64,000 bases of DNA from NCBI GenBank assembly GCA_029962745.1, contig CM057154.1, positions 24,070,823 through 24,134,822 of the forward strand, written 5' to 3'. Positions within the stretch are counted from its first letter, which is position 1; every line of letters begins with the position of its first letter. The DNA comes from Echinometra lucunter. Its lineage: Eukaryota > Echinodermata > Echinoidea > Camarodonta > Echinometridae. The notes below the pieces were generated by a model. It was not told where the DNA came from. It searched no databases and saw only the letters and a list, made by a program, of their open reading frames with translations. Shown here one piece after another: positions 43,833 through 57,900 of the stretch. The translations under genes and the position numbers were made by a program.

Positions 43833-44863
43833 ATAAAAATTTCAACTATTCTAGTCGGTATTAAAGTTTCCTGGTCCAGGTAGAGATACAAACTAACAGG
43901 AACAGACCTCCATTCAACCATACCAAGTAATATTCATTCCAGGACCTAGACTTGAATGTCAGTCCTTCACAAAAATCTTTCCTCTTGAGTTAAGTCTATC
44001 AATGGTATTGATGATGGCAGAATGCTGATTTTTCCTACGACCCATGCCCTATCATATGTTAACCTAAGTCAAGTAACATGGACCAAAACATGTACTCTTT
44101 GCACATACACACACATAGCTCAGGGAATTCTCTACCTAGAGACCACTCAACCATTTTCTCTAAAACATGTATAAGGTTCCATCCACGATACAATTTGCAT
44201 AAATTCCCTTTGATACACATAGACCTCTTTCCATTCAAAGTGCCAATCGAATATACTTTCACAGAAAACTACTTGGAATTTTTTTTGCTAGAACTCATTT
44301 ACCAGGTAAACACCATTCTGCCAAATGAGTGGACCACTCTTGCAGAATCTGGGAATGGGTCTGAGGAATATGAACACTTCTGAGGAATATATCATTTCTC
44401 TGAGAGGATCGTTATTGGACAGAATTGACTCCAGTTATTTCTCTTTTGAAGGCCCCCTTGCTTGGTATGATTAGTATGCAGATCAAAGATAGCGGTGAGC
44501 TGTTCACATCTGTGATTGAAATGCCTGAGGATATCTAACATGCAGTTTCAGCACACTGAATGTTATGGCTACTTACTGACATACATGTATTTAATATCCA
44601 TGCTAGGGAGAATTTGCTTTGGATATTTCTCTCTCTGAAGTCTCTCCCTTGGCATGACGCACCAGTGTTCAGCTTGCATCCACCGATGTCACTTGATCAG
44701 AGAAGGGTTAAGAGGCCAAAGACCACTGCCTGAGGATGTCTGCCATATCACCATCTTGACTGCTTCTATATGACAGACTGTTCTTCGTGTTCCATCAGTA
44801 AAGGAAACAGGATATGGAGAGTACTGATTGAGTCTTATGTATGGAGGAGGACCTGCCATCCAT

Positions 44864-44910
44864 CTAGTATGTTTGTTCATCATCGCAGTTCTCTGTCCAA
44901 TGGCCGAAAA
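44864..44910 (-). CDS. CLIP1: CLIP1 last exon: end of zinc knuckle 2 and acidic-aromatic tail
   Basis: [15 protein letters not shown] and TAG. Completes knuckle 2 (C-x2-C-x4-H-x4-C) and ends in Tyr, as in EEY/F-type CAP-Gly ligands. Acceptor TGCCCTCTAG, 2.24 kb from the previous exon. Confidence 0.94.
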
Positions 44911-45142
44911 CTAGAGGGCATTGGAGTAAGAAAAAGAGAAAGGGGATGAGAGGAGAGGCAAATTGAAAAGAGGGAGAGAGTGAGTGAGAGACAGGAGCAG
45001 TGCATGAAACATTAATGATGATAATGACATCCACAGGTGCAGATGAGGGAGAGATTAGCCCCATAAGAGAGGGAGGGAGGGAGGAGAGGAGAGGAAAAAG
45101 GAAGGAGGTAGGCAGGCAGGAAAGAAGGATGGATGATGAATG

Positions 45143-45196
<54 letters not shown>

Positions 45197-48100
45197 GGAG
45201 AGAGGGAGAGACAGAGAAAGGAGAGAAGAGAGGGAAAAATGAATATCAATTATTTTACTGAAATCTTCGCATGACATAAACTTGAGATAGTAAGGACTCA
45301 ATGGGTAGTCGTGCTTGCTTATACATGTATGTTATGTTTTTTTTTTTTTCCATATTGTATTCATTAGAGGTATGTTTGTGCATTTCTATCCAAGATTCAT
45401 TGTAATCCAATGAAATAATTTGTATTCACTTCTTTTTTTTTGTAATCAGCACTAATAAAAAGGGTTGGACATGTAATCTCTGCCTCCTTGAATATTTAAT
45501 TATGTGAAGTCCACAAATGAGCAGACACTTTGAGCTGACTGTTCATCTTTGACTTTCTATTTTACAACCCTCTATTTTTACTGCACATTCTATTTGAAAG
45601 CCAATATACGATCTCCACTGAGTACCCCAACTGGTTGCATGGTATCACTGGATATTGCTAAAAACAAATGAAAGTGAGTTTCATATAATGAAAACTAAAT
45701 TGGTGACACTGTTGTTGATCTTGCTTGCTAGATTAGCAAATGAAATTTTTAAATGTATACAAGTTTGAAACTATCTGAAATCAGATGAATATTTCCATTT
45801 ATCAGTAGCCTTCATGCTTTTTTTAATCTCTCATACAAATCATGCCACAATCAATGAACCTTGAGCAATGAGCAATGTCTTTTAACAGGATCAAGAGCAG
45901 AAAGGCATTCAAATGATTACTAGACATGTTTCCTGGGAAAGACACCATTTGTTTTCTCAATACTTATTAGCGAATGCTAAGAAATGCACTAGGTACAAAC
46001 TGCTATATTTCCGATATGTCATTAAGTGGTACGCTGTAAAGCTATTGCAAGGAGGTACATTATGCCACATAAATGAACTGTTCATTAATCCCTTGACTAA
46101 GTACAGATCAAATGCCTTTACGCTCATCACACTGCAGTGCATACATCCACCTTGATGGAATATAGAGGGCAGTACCAATTTTACATATTTATGGAGGTTA
46201 GACAAGGCAAAACAGAGCGGCCATGCATTGAGGCACTAACAAGATACAAACTGTTATATTTCTGACATGTCATGAAGTGGTACCTGTTAATGATACGCTG
46301 TAAAGCTATTGCAAGGAGGTACAATATACCTCGTAACCTCAATGTTCATGAATCTGTTGACAAACTAAGATCAAATGCCTTTGCGCTTGTCACATTGTGA
46401 TGTGTACATCCATTTTTGGAGGTTAGACGAGGCAAAACAGAGCAACCATGCATTGAGGCACTAACATGCATTTTGGAGACGGGCCATATCAAATGACAGA
46501 TAATTTGCCTTTGTAATCAAGATGTATTGATAAAACCTGGGAAGGTTCACTTCATGTGGGTAAAATCCTCCACGGATTGAGAGAGGGTACTGCACAAATA
46601 TTGTGCTGACACAATGGAGATGGTTGAATTTCACATGCCATCAATCTAGGTTTCCAAAGAGTTGGTATAAGTTTAGGTCCAAATTGCTTCTGATCATATG
46701 AATTGTTTCAATACCATATGAAGGAGAGAATCTTTAATGAAAGGCTACCAACAAAAACATACTAGTAGACCTTCAAACCGTATCTTCAGAGATACAATGT
46801 AATTTTATGACTCAAATAGATGACATTCACATAAAAAATCTTTGTACAAGGAAGTTGTATCTTTCATCTTTAATGACTGGAGGTTTTGCACATCAGTATC
46901 AAATTCAACATCTATCTTCTCCCCTGGCATTACAGTACTTATTATGTCTCATTTTCTGCAGTTCTTTGTTTTAATTTGGTTTGCATTTTATATGCCAAGG
47001 TAAATAACAATAATATTGAGTAATTGATTGATATAATAGAGGGAAAATTGAGGAATAAACCTTCCCAGATTGTCAGTAAGAAAACATTCAATAATTTCAT
47101 TAATTCACAACCCAGCCATCAGCATTTCCTTTTATTTTCAAGCATTGCTTACCTTCGCAGATATCACAGTACGGCCTCACTTCATTCCGACTGCCGTGAT
47201 ACTGGGTGGCCGGCGGACTGTCAGAACTAGCCTGTAGAGGGCAGTCTTCAGTCTCGTGCAGGTCAAAGACATCGCAGATATCACAGAAGAGTCGAGGAGG
47301 CGGGCCGTGGGTGCTGACATCCATGCTAGATGAGGCAGGGGAAGAGAGGTGGGATTTTAATAGTTGAAGGCATGCATATCACACAGTGAGGCTTGAGTGG
47401 GCATTCCAAAACCATTCCCGCATAAAAGGCATGGCACGGGACAAAAGGAGATAATTGGAGCTCTTTCTTCTTTTTCTTTTTATGGGAATTTCTAGTATCT
47501 TCCAAAGCTATGAAAAAGGAGGCTTTGCCAACATCTAGAAAGTAGATACATATAAAATATCCCAAGAAAGAAGAAAGAATAATCAAGAAAAGTAAAGCAA
47601 TAAGCTACTCCAATTTTCAACCCAGTCCTTATTGCAAAGAAATCACACACTTGGCTTGGTGCTAATTATTAAAAATGACTTTTGGACATCCAATTTTCCA
47701 TGCAAACAAATCTCTTTTCCCCAAACCAATTATTTCATCACACACAAGCAATCAGAAAGATGCACTGCTAAATATATAATTTTAGATCAGAAGGAATATC
47801 ATGTACTGATGCCCACATCCTCTCTTTAAAAGAAAAAAAAAAAGAAAAGAAATAAAAGGATCATCTTTTGTTATCGGTGATGCACAAATTGCTCTGTGTA
47901 CCATTTCAGCTAGGAGTGATATTAGTGATATTTCTTTCATGGCCAATATGCCACAAAATTCACTTGTATCATTCATTTTCAGTTGACTGAAGTAAACATT
48001 AAGACAATACAGTTAATGAATGTTTTGCATCATATGCCAGTATGGAAAAAATGGAATTGAATTTATCTCTACTTGGCATAATAATTTGATCTTATTACTC

Positions 48101-51100
48101 ACTCTACATCAAATCCCACATCCTCATGATCTCCATTCATGTAGCTGGTCTCCATGGCTTCAAGCTTGGCTCGCAGTTCATCGTTCTTGCGTTGGAGGTC
48201 GACGATAACAGAGTTAAGGAAGGTCACCTAGCCAGAGAATAGAATAAAAAGATGATAAGCCTTATCTCACTTGTTCCAGGCCATGAAGATTATCTTTTAA
48301 GAGCCTTAGTTATTGTGATTACAGTGCTTTTTGCAAAAAGTTCATTGACCTTTAGACCTTTGACCTTGGTCACATTCCACTCATTTTCGAACTTGTCCTG
48401 CGGCTTTAAGAGATGTACCTGTCATATTTCTCAATTCCAAAGTGATTACAATACGATTGTTGACAACGTCGACGCCCATGACACCAACGACAGAAATAGT
48501 GACGCCTGTAGTCTCGCTCCGCTATTTTGCAGGCGAGACAAAAATAAGAACAAAGGCTAAAGCTTCACAATTTGTGTTTGTTTCATATTTTAAGATCAAG
48601 AATATAAGTGAGCTTGTGGAAATGATGATGATAATGACAGCGATAAAAAATTGGGTGAATAACATGAAAATTAAAACACTTACCTGTCCTTCTGCCATCT
48701 CCTTCTCTTCTTGCATCTTAGCCAAAGCTGGATCTCCTAAAAGATAAACAATAATCATATTGATACATGGATATAACAATGCTTTCATAGTCATCGGTGG
48801 ATCTCCACCAAAACATACAACACATCTTTCATCGATACTTGACAAATATCACATATAATACTTACATGAAGCCTGATTTATCATGCAATCTCCTCTTCTT
48901 TTAGAAGTAGTGCTTAAACAAGAATTTGCATTTTTTGCAGAAAAACCTTATGAGTGTGAGGGAATCACCCAACAAATAATTTGTGTACATCAAGAATATC
49001 TACAAGCAACTTAAAAAAAAAATATATACAAAGATTCCTGGTATTTATAAAGAAAACAGAGAATAGCAAAAATCATCCTGCACAGAATCCAAGTCAAACT
49101 GGGAGTCAATGTACTCTTAAGTCAATATGAGCATAATGTTGTTGTTGTTGTTTTGGTTCGTAAGAGCACATAGACTAGCCTACTTATAAGTCACTTCTAA
49201 CTTTATTTAAAATGTATTTACATTTGCAATATATCTTTACAGAAGAAATATTTCAAGCTCATATTTTACAATATGGAAACATGAAACCCCTACAGATACC
49301 ATTCGGGAACAAAATATTTTTGGGTGAGTGGCACCCTTGAAGCTTTCCATTACAAATTTTCTCGACCAAAGCATGTCTTCCTCTACTACTGCATTACTTA
49401 CCATCCATATCTATATCAATCTGTGAAGACGGTGTACTTTGAGATGAGACTAGGGCTGCCTGCAGGTCACTCACTTGTTGCTTCAGACTACTCTTCTCTC
49501 TCTCCAGCTCCGAGATGGTGGACTTGTAGCTGTTAGCCAATGCACTCTCACCCTGATATTGGGCAACCTGGTCAGAAGAAATAAACAGATTTATATAATA
49601 ATACTATAGTACTTATAAAGCGCATCATGTGTTGTTATCTCTATGCGCTTTACAAATTTATAATTTTCTTCTTTATTCTTCACATACACATTTGCCCTCT
49701 CAAGGCATGTTCAGATATGAGGCGACAGATTCCCCCAACACTTATAGTTTTCAGATATAGCACGACAAACAACGTCACTTACGTTAATGAACACGCATTA
49801 ACGTGTCAACTCTCATATAAAAGAGAGTTTTGCCAAAAATTGCGCAGACAAACTCATGACAACATATGTTGCACTAAATTTTGAAGAATTCGATTGGTCC
49901 ACAGCTTGTTGCCACCAGGCGACAAAAAAAAATTCTCCTGCCTCAGTGACATCCTTTTTGTTGCCTCATACCCCATTGACTTGTAGACTAGAAATGTTGC
50001 AGGGATTTGTTGCTGGGTTTGTCTCCTCATATCTGAACAAGCCTTAAAGGGGGTACCCAATGCTGAAACAATTTTAGTTCATTTAAAAGAGCATGGTTTT
50101 ATTAGCAGAAAATCATCTGCCTAAAGTTTTCTAAAAAGTCGTGTTGCCAAGGAAACCCCCAAATGTGGTAAGATTTCAGGATATTTTTGACCCCTCAGGT
50201 GTGACCCAGTTTCAACTGGGTACCCACTTTTACGTCAAAATGACGTCAAAGTGGGTACCTTGTCGCGCAATTCTAGCAAAATGCGTGCAAGGTTTAATAC
50301 ATATTGTACAGGCTAGCGCGCAGCACAACTGCAATGCGCGAAGCTGGGTAACCACTTTTATGTCATACCTCATGCTCAAATTTTTCTCTTGACTTTTTAT
50401 GAGAAAATTAGCCAAAATGCATTGATTTCGATTGAAAATCATCAAATTTTTAATGTCATTCTTCTTAGAATTCTATTCTCGATCATATATCAAAAAAAAA
50501 ACTTACCACTGTGTAATCACTTTAAATAAAACATTCATCTTTAAGTGTATATTTTACATCAAAATGATGCACTTTCTTCACAGACAAAAGGCAATTTCCA
50601 ATAACTGTACCTCCTGTTTATACTTGTCCAATTCATTCTTGTTCTGTGCCACTATGGTGTTTGTCATGTCCAAAGTACTCTGCAGTGATTCCTTCTCAGA
50701 CTCAAAGTCTACTATCCTTGATTCTAGCCTGAAATGAAAAGAGACCAATTACATCAATGCAACAGACTGTAACCATACATTATGGTTCCTTGCAATAGAT
50801 GCATACTTTTGCGGTCGGAATGCGCTCAAGATATTACATGTATCACCACTATTCATACTACACATCATGTAACTTTTAGATGAAGTTTAGAAAAATATAT
50901 TTTAGAATCATTCCAGCTCTCAACCTCAGAGTTGAGATCCAGTAGGACTAATTTTGGAACCTTTTGGGGCCAAGAAGGAGGGGTAAACTGATTATGACTT
51001 CTGGGTAATTGTTAAGTAAAGTGGGAGGGGGAGAGAATAATGGCACTGACAAAAAAAAAAAAAAAAAGGCACTTTGAGGGTACCTGCACCAAGAACAAAT

Positions 51101-51891
51101 GCCAAATACATTCTTTAAGCATAGCTTTCAGGGGCATGCCAACATTTTGCGAAGGATGCATTTTTGGGAAGTAACAACTGACGACAACAAACCTCCGCGC
51201 AAATTTGACAAACTTTCGGCGCATGAAAAATTTTGGACTTTGCCATTTTTTCGCCATTCGAATCCTTCGCAAAACGTTTGCGTGTCCATGTAAACCATGC
51301 TTTATGAGGTATAACATTTCAATCTATTTTTTGTTGGTATTTAGTAATAATGATATTGTGGATCATCTTTACTTTGTAATAAGATTTGGATCTACTTTTT
51401 AATATCAAAATGACATAAAATGGAGTACTATACTTACTCGGACTTGACAGTCTGTAACTCATTTGTGAGGCTTGAATTCTTCTGCTCCAGCTGTTCATAA
51501 AAACAATAGAATCGTAAAAATTTTAAGTAGCGGTACTTCAATCTTAAGTAGCTTAATGGGAGAGAGAATTTTTTTTTTTGAAGGTTACTAGTAATAACTG
51601 TGAGTGGCTAGCATGATTCACATAAGCAGAGTTTCCAGGCTTATATGGTTAGCCAGTTACGCACTGTTCAGAAAGCTACATTAGCATTCCACAGGGCTGT
51701 GTTTCTCAAAACCGTCATCAGGCTAACTTTCTGGACACCTCATTTAAACGTGTGTTGTAGAATTAACATGCGTTTCAATGGGATGTCCATGAACTAAGAC
51801 TTATGACGGTTTCGAAAAACACAGCCCGGGTTAATAGTTGCAGGGAATTTTTTCTAAGCTATCAATACCTCGAAGTAAACTTCATCTTATC

Positions 51892-51932
<41 letters not shown>

Positions 51933-54900
51933 TGCAACATTTATATAGCGCTTAATACAAATGTTTCTAAGCGCTGCATATGATTACCCCGGCTTTAGCA
52001 CGGCTACCCTGATCAGGTGCTCGAGCATTTGAGGAATTTCTTCCTACCGGGTACCCATATACTACACCTGCGTGGAGAGTGACAAATGTAGATAAACGTC
52101 TTGGCAAAGGACGCGAGAGCTGCGGTGGGATTTGAACCCTGGACCATGTGGTTCAAAGTCCGAAGACTTATCCACTGATCCACAACACCTCTACTGAACT
52201 GAACTGAAGACAAACTGCATTTCAATAAAAGATAATGCCCGTACTGACCATTTCTTTCTCCTTGTTGACCATCTGTAATGCATTAATATCCTGCTGTGTA
52301 TTGCTCATATCTGTCTCTAGTTTGTTCACTTTTTCCTGCTCCATCTTAAGGGAATGCCTTGCCTCAGCCCTGTCATTCAAATTCATACAAATTGAGAGAT
52401 TTGCCTGTGATTTCCTAAAAACAATGAACAGTTTGCATAATTGGACAGCTCTCTGTAGAAAGCACATTAGTGGGGTTGGCTCATTTTAGTTACTTGGAGA
52501 TTATTTAACATTAATAGCATATGTGAAATGCACGTATAAGTTTGGGTAATCTTCATTTCTGAGATATTCATAATAAGATACATGCAGTATCATCTACATA
52601 CATTTTGATTCTTATTTGGTTCTAAAAAAAATCCCAACAAATTTGTTGGTAGCAAAGTAATCTAACAAGACATAGGAAAATGGAATTTGTTGGAACATTT
52701 GCTGGAATATTTACATCGACAATCATTGTTAAACAATGTCAACAAATTGAAAAATCTGAGCTCCTTTCTCTTTCTTGCAGGGAGAATGGCAAATAAAAAT
52801 TTGATCTGACCCCCCCCCCCCATATTCTTAATGGCCTTAGCAATGCCCCTCTGTCCTACTCACAATTCAGCTTGTAATGCTCCTACACTGCTCTCTCCTT
52901 CTGAAGATGCCTGTTTGGCTAGACTAAGCTGAGTCTGGTAGCTTTCCACCTGCTGCTTCAAGCTCCCAATTTCCACCTGGAACTTCTCCATCTCCTTCTC
53001 CTTCTCCTGGATCTGACCAGACAATCTTGTCCTCTCCTCCTCCACCTCCACTTTCTCCTTGCTCAGTGAATCTAGGATACCCAGCTTAGCCTCGTACGTT
53101 GACACCTGTTCCTTCAGGCTGGAAACTTCTCCTAAGAGTCGCGCACTTTCTGCTTCCTTCTCCTGAGCCTGATTGGTCAATTTAGTCCTTTCGTTCTCAA
53201 ACACGAATTTCTCGTTGGACAAGGAAGATTCAAAGTTTGTTACTTGATTTTGGTAATTGTCTACCTTTTCTTGAAGAGTTTTGATTTCTTCTTTTAATCT
53301 GCAGCACTCATGATCTCGTTCCTGAAGTTGTGTTCCCAACGTTGACTGATCCCCAGATAATGCTTCTTTTTCCTTTGAAACTGTTTCCAGAGAAGCCCTG
53401 ACATCAGATAAACTTTGTTCGGCCTGCCCCAAAAAACATTTACAGGAAAAGAAGGCCAGTTTATAAAAAATTAGAGCTCGACAAGTCATGTACACTTAAC
53501 ATTAATGTATACATATGTATGAATGTGTCTTCTGACAAGGTCATGTCAAGGAACACTATAAATACATCAAAATTCACACCAAAAGGCATGTATTCATGCA
53601 TAAAATAAGTCTCTTGAGTTTACTTAAGTCACTACGTTTCCTTTACGAAGTCATTGAATTTCCTTTAAGGTTTCCTTTAACTTTTTTTATATAAGTTTTG
53701 AGTTTCCTTCTGGTTTGTCCTGTCTAGACAATAGCCACATTTGGTTAGATGTGGATCATTAACTTTTGATCTAGAACATAATCTAGATGCATGCATGGAA
53801 AAAGCACAGAATTCAGCATACACTATGTCTAATTTTGCTGAATCATAAGCACTTTGTATCCACTGAAAAAGTGCTTTATGAATATCAAATAATCATTATT
53901 GTTATAATAATATTGCACTTGATGACAGGCATTTACAAGAGGGCAATACATTCTAAAATCCTTTAATTGGCAATATTTTGGTATATTAAAAAAATCACTG
54001 TTTCTCTATACAAATCAACATTCAGTTTTTATGTATTGACATCATCTTTCAAGTAAAAGACTTTCTGTTGGAACAATAAGGTAACAAAAGAAAATACCAA
54101 AGTTGCCAATCTGAGAAAGAAAATGTGATTTTAGCCCCTGAATAATTTTTACCTAAAAGCTTCAATAGCAGAATCTCTGGGAAAAACACATTTTTCATAA
54201 AATACCACAATGTACTTCTATTTTTAATCTTTATTTAGTATTCAGAACTAATCACTTGAAAAATACAATACTATAATTTTGATGTATCGCTACGGCAATT
54301 TCTTTCAGTATACAGTCTAATCACAAGGTGTGAAGAAATCTTCATACTGACCTGTTGAATTTTCTCATCAGACTTTTTCTTGAGTTCTTCAAGCTGAGCT
54401 TGTAATGTGGAAGACTTGTTCTCTAGCTCGGATACTAGTTTCTTAGAGGCTTCGAGGTCTTGACCCCTCTCAATCCTGAAAATAATGCAAATGTAGAAGG
54501 ATGCATCAAATTCTGCAAGGAGTTATCCTGGTATTCTATCTTAACCCATTCGTGACAGGAATTATTTAAAGCCTAATTTGATCAGCTTTTATTCTTCAAA
54601 TTGGCAACACCAACATTTTTATTTTATTGCTACATTTTTCTTATAAAACTTCATGTATCTGAAATGAATATAAATTGACAGAAATTATGATGAGAAGTCA
54701 AAGTTGCCAATTTGCAGGGGAAAACGGTGATTTTAAACTTTCTATCACATTGCCAATTTAAGGATTTCAATGCTTATTTTTCTTTAGAAAATTTTCAGCA
54801 TCAAACAACAAATATTGACGCAACCAAAATGGGCACAGTTTGTGTAGAATTTTTTTGCTCTTTCTGCTCATGTATTTGGTATGATTTTTGGGGCTTTGCA

Positions 54901-57900
54901 TTAAAAGATGTTAGGCCAAACCACAAAATGTGGACCTCTGTCACGAATGGGTTAATGGAATAAGCACACTATATCAAATCATAAGTGTATCCCATAGTTG
55001 TCAAAGCTTTATGATGATCGTTCTGATAAATGCCTTGGGCAAGACATCAGTTTCAAATTCACCACTCTTCACCCAGGTGACATATGGCTAGACATAGGAA
55101 GGAATTTCCTTCTATGTTGTGAGCATCAGATTTGGCAGTCTAGCTAGAGGTTGAATAATATCAGAGCATCTTTAGCACCTTGCATCGGAATATTATTTCT
55201 CTAAAAGTATCCAATATCATCATTATCACTTTGAAGGACTATTTGAAAGGTAGCGAAATGTCCATTATCATACTTTGATCATAACTACAACCTGTATCTT
55301 TGTTATAAGTACAACCTCCTGTAACCTACGACTTCAACTCACAATTGTGTTTGCAGTTGTGTCATATTCTGTTCCCCTTCTTTAGATGATTTAGCCAACA
55401 GTTCCTCCTTTTCTCTCTGTCTCTCTAGCTCCCTCTTCAAGCCCTCCAGTTCCTTCTCCCTGGTCTCCACCTTGATGGTGCATTCCTGTGCCTGTGCGAC
55501 CAGCTCTGTCCGTTCTCTTCGCAGCTGATCCAGGTCTCCTTCCAGTGTCTGGACCCGGCTCCCTGCTTCTGTCCTCTCTTTTTGGATCCCTTCCAGCTCC
55601 TTCTGTAAGGCCTCCATCTTAGTGCCCTGCTCCTGCACCTGAGCCTGGGCCTCGGAGCGCTCCTTGCGAAGGGTCTCCACCTCTTGGGTTTTGGTCTCCA
55701 GCTTCATCTGACGTTCTTGGGCCTGAGCTAGGGCTTCCGTCCGCTCCCTGAGGGCGCTGTCTCGCTCTAGGGTTACCCTCTCTACGTTGGCTTTGGTTTC
55801 CTCTGCTGTTTTGATAGCCTGTACATCAACCACACCATGCAATGAACAATCACAATGTTAAATACAGAATAAAATGTATAAAATTGGAAATGACAGGGTA
55901 CCTTCAGTAGATCACTTAAAAATGAGGTACCCCTTACTTTCCAATCAAGATTAACATTTTCTTTGTAAAAGTACATGATTGGATTAGACTTGATTAGACT
56001 TGTTTGAATTACTAACACTACTTAACATAGCATTATCATGAAATAAGAAACTACCCATTCACTTGTAAAGGAGCGCATCATGGCGTCAAATGAGGTGTTT
56101 CTTTTTATTAAAATCTACAGACTTCGGATGCACATTTGTGTATGCACAATGAATGAGCAGTTTCCTATTTCACAATTCAATTGTAGCTCACAATACACAA
56201 GATTGTGGTACCTGTGTGAAAATTACTGCTGTGATGGAAAGAGATTATCAACTATTGAAATTCATAGTTAAAGAGAAGTGAAGTTTAATCAGTAATTTGT
56301 ATTCATATAATGTGCGTGTATTTCATGATTCCCTTTTCCACATTAGTACTCAGCATACTTTAATTTCCCAACGAAAAAAAGTTTCATATCGCCTTTGTGA
56401 TCAACCTTGATAACATAAAAGAAGCAAAATATATTTATTGCAAATGAATGTCATTCAACACTATGAAAGCATTAATCCATATATTGATGAGCATGCAAGT
56501 GAAATCAGTTAAATGGATGATAAGAAAATCATATTCTACCCATAAGAGAATAAAGGAGATTTGACAAATTGGACAATATTTCATACAACTTCTGTGAAGG
56601 AGAGTTCACAAATACAATTTTCCTATGACCAAATTGAAAACAAGGGTAGGGATGGAGTTGGGGAGAAATGGTACCTGTAGGAAAGAGTGTGGAAGAAGAA
56701 GGAAAAAGAGAAGTTATGACATAAGAATTCAAACACGTTATCAAATATATGCTAAATTTGGGTCTACTTCAACATTTGAAATGTAAGTACAGTATAACAG
56801 AGATAATATAGGAAAAAACAAAACTAAACAACATTCTTGAAGAGAACATCAAACAACAGGAAATGATGTACTAGATGATAGATGTATTGAAGTATTTAAA
56901 GAAAATTTCATTGGAAATATCTAGGTGGAAACCTCATAGAGGAAATTGCAAATTATGTTGGAAATGAAGAAAGTAGACTCTTACAAAGGATGAAAGACAA
57001 AATCTAACAAGACATAGACACAGAAGTAAAAGAACACTGTAAGAGGTACAGCACACAGAATAAGAATGATTTGTAGAGAAACATTCAAAAACACTTAGAA
57101 TATTGGACAGATGGAAAAAAAGAGGATTGGGAAGAGGAAGAACAAACATAAAAGAAATATCTTTGATATAACATCATTATCAGGAACCATCTTAGTGATG
57201 GTTCCACCAGGTCTTCGGAATTTGTACAAATACACTAAGACAGAAAAGCAATGTTCTACATATAATTAACTTGTTGGCTACTGAATTTTCTTATTCCCAA
57301 AGGTTTATTACAGGGACTACCTGGTTCCAGCAGGGAAGGGGTTCAGAGACAGGTAGAACAGCGTCATCAGAAAAAAGAAGAAGAAGAAGAAGAAGAAGAA
57401 GAAGAAGAAGAAGAAGAAGAAGAAGACGAAGGAGACTCAAACAAGAGAGAACTAGGAGATTGAAAGGCCTATGGACTATCAGTTGTATATCTAGTAGATC
57501 TCATCCAATCAGACTTACATCAATCTTGGCCTGAGACTCACGGTCCAGCTGGTCCTGGACCTGCCTCTGCTTGAGGTCTGCCTCATTTTGTTTCAGACTA
57601 AGCTCTGCCTTGTCAGAGATGAGCTGTTGTTTGTCTGCTAAGGCCTGGTCCCGCTCCTCTCTCAGACGGTCTCTCTCTTCGGACGTCTTCTTGAGGTTGT
57701 CTTCAAGGCTAGCTTTGCTCTCCTACATCATGGACAACAGAAAGGTAGGTGTCTAAGCCACAGGCATCGAAACTGTCACAGATCAATATCTTCTGGATGT
57801 GTCACAGAACAAATTCTTAATGATTTAAACTATCCTAATGGACCTGGACAGGATTCTAAGTGAATTCCGATAGTGAAATTTTGGACCTGTTATTACTACA

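Noticed and set aside
44864..45301. Ser/Leu-rich ORF ahead of the CLIP1 C-terminus
   Set aside because: Most of it is the GA microsatellite of the intron read through; only the last 15 codons (44864-44910) belong to CLIP1.
52120..52197. A tRNA gene on the minus strand
   Set aside because: A and B boxes are present, but the cloverleaf is followed by a SINE body and an (ATT)n tail, so it is a tRNA-derived SINE.
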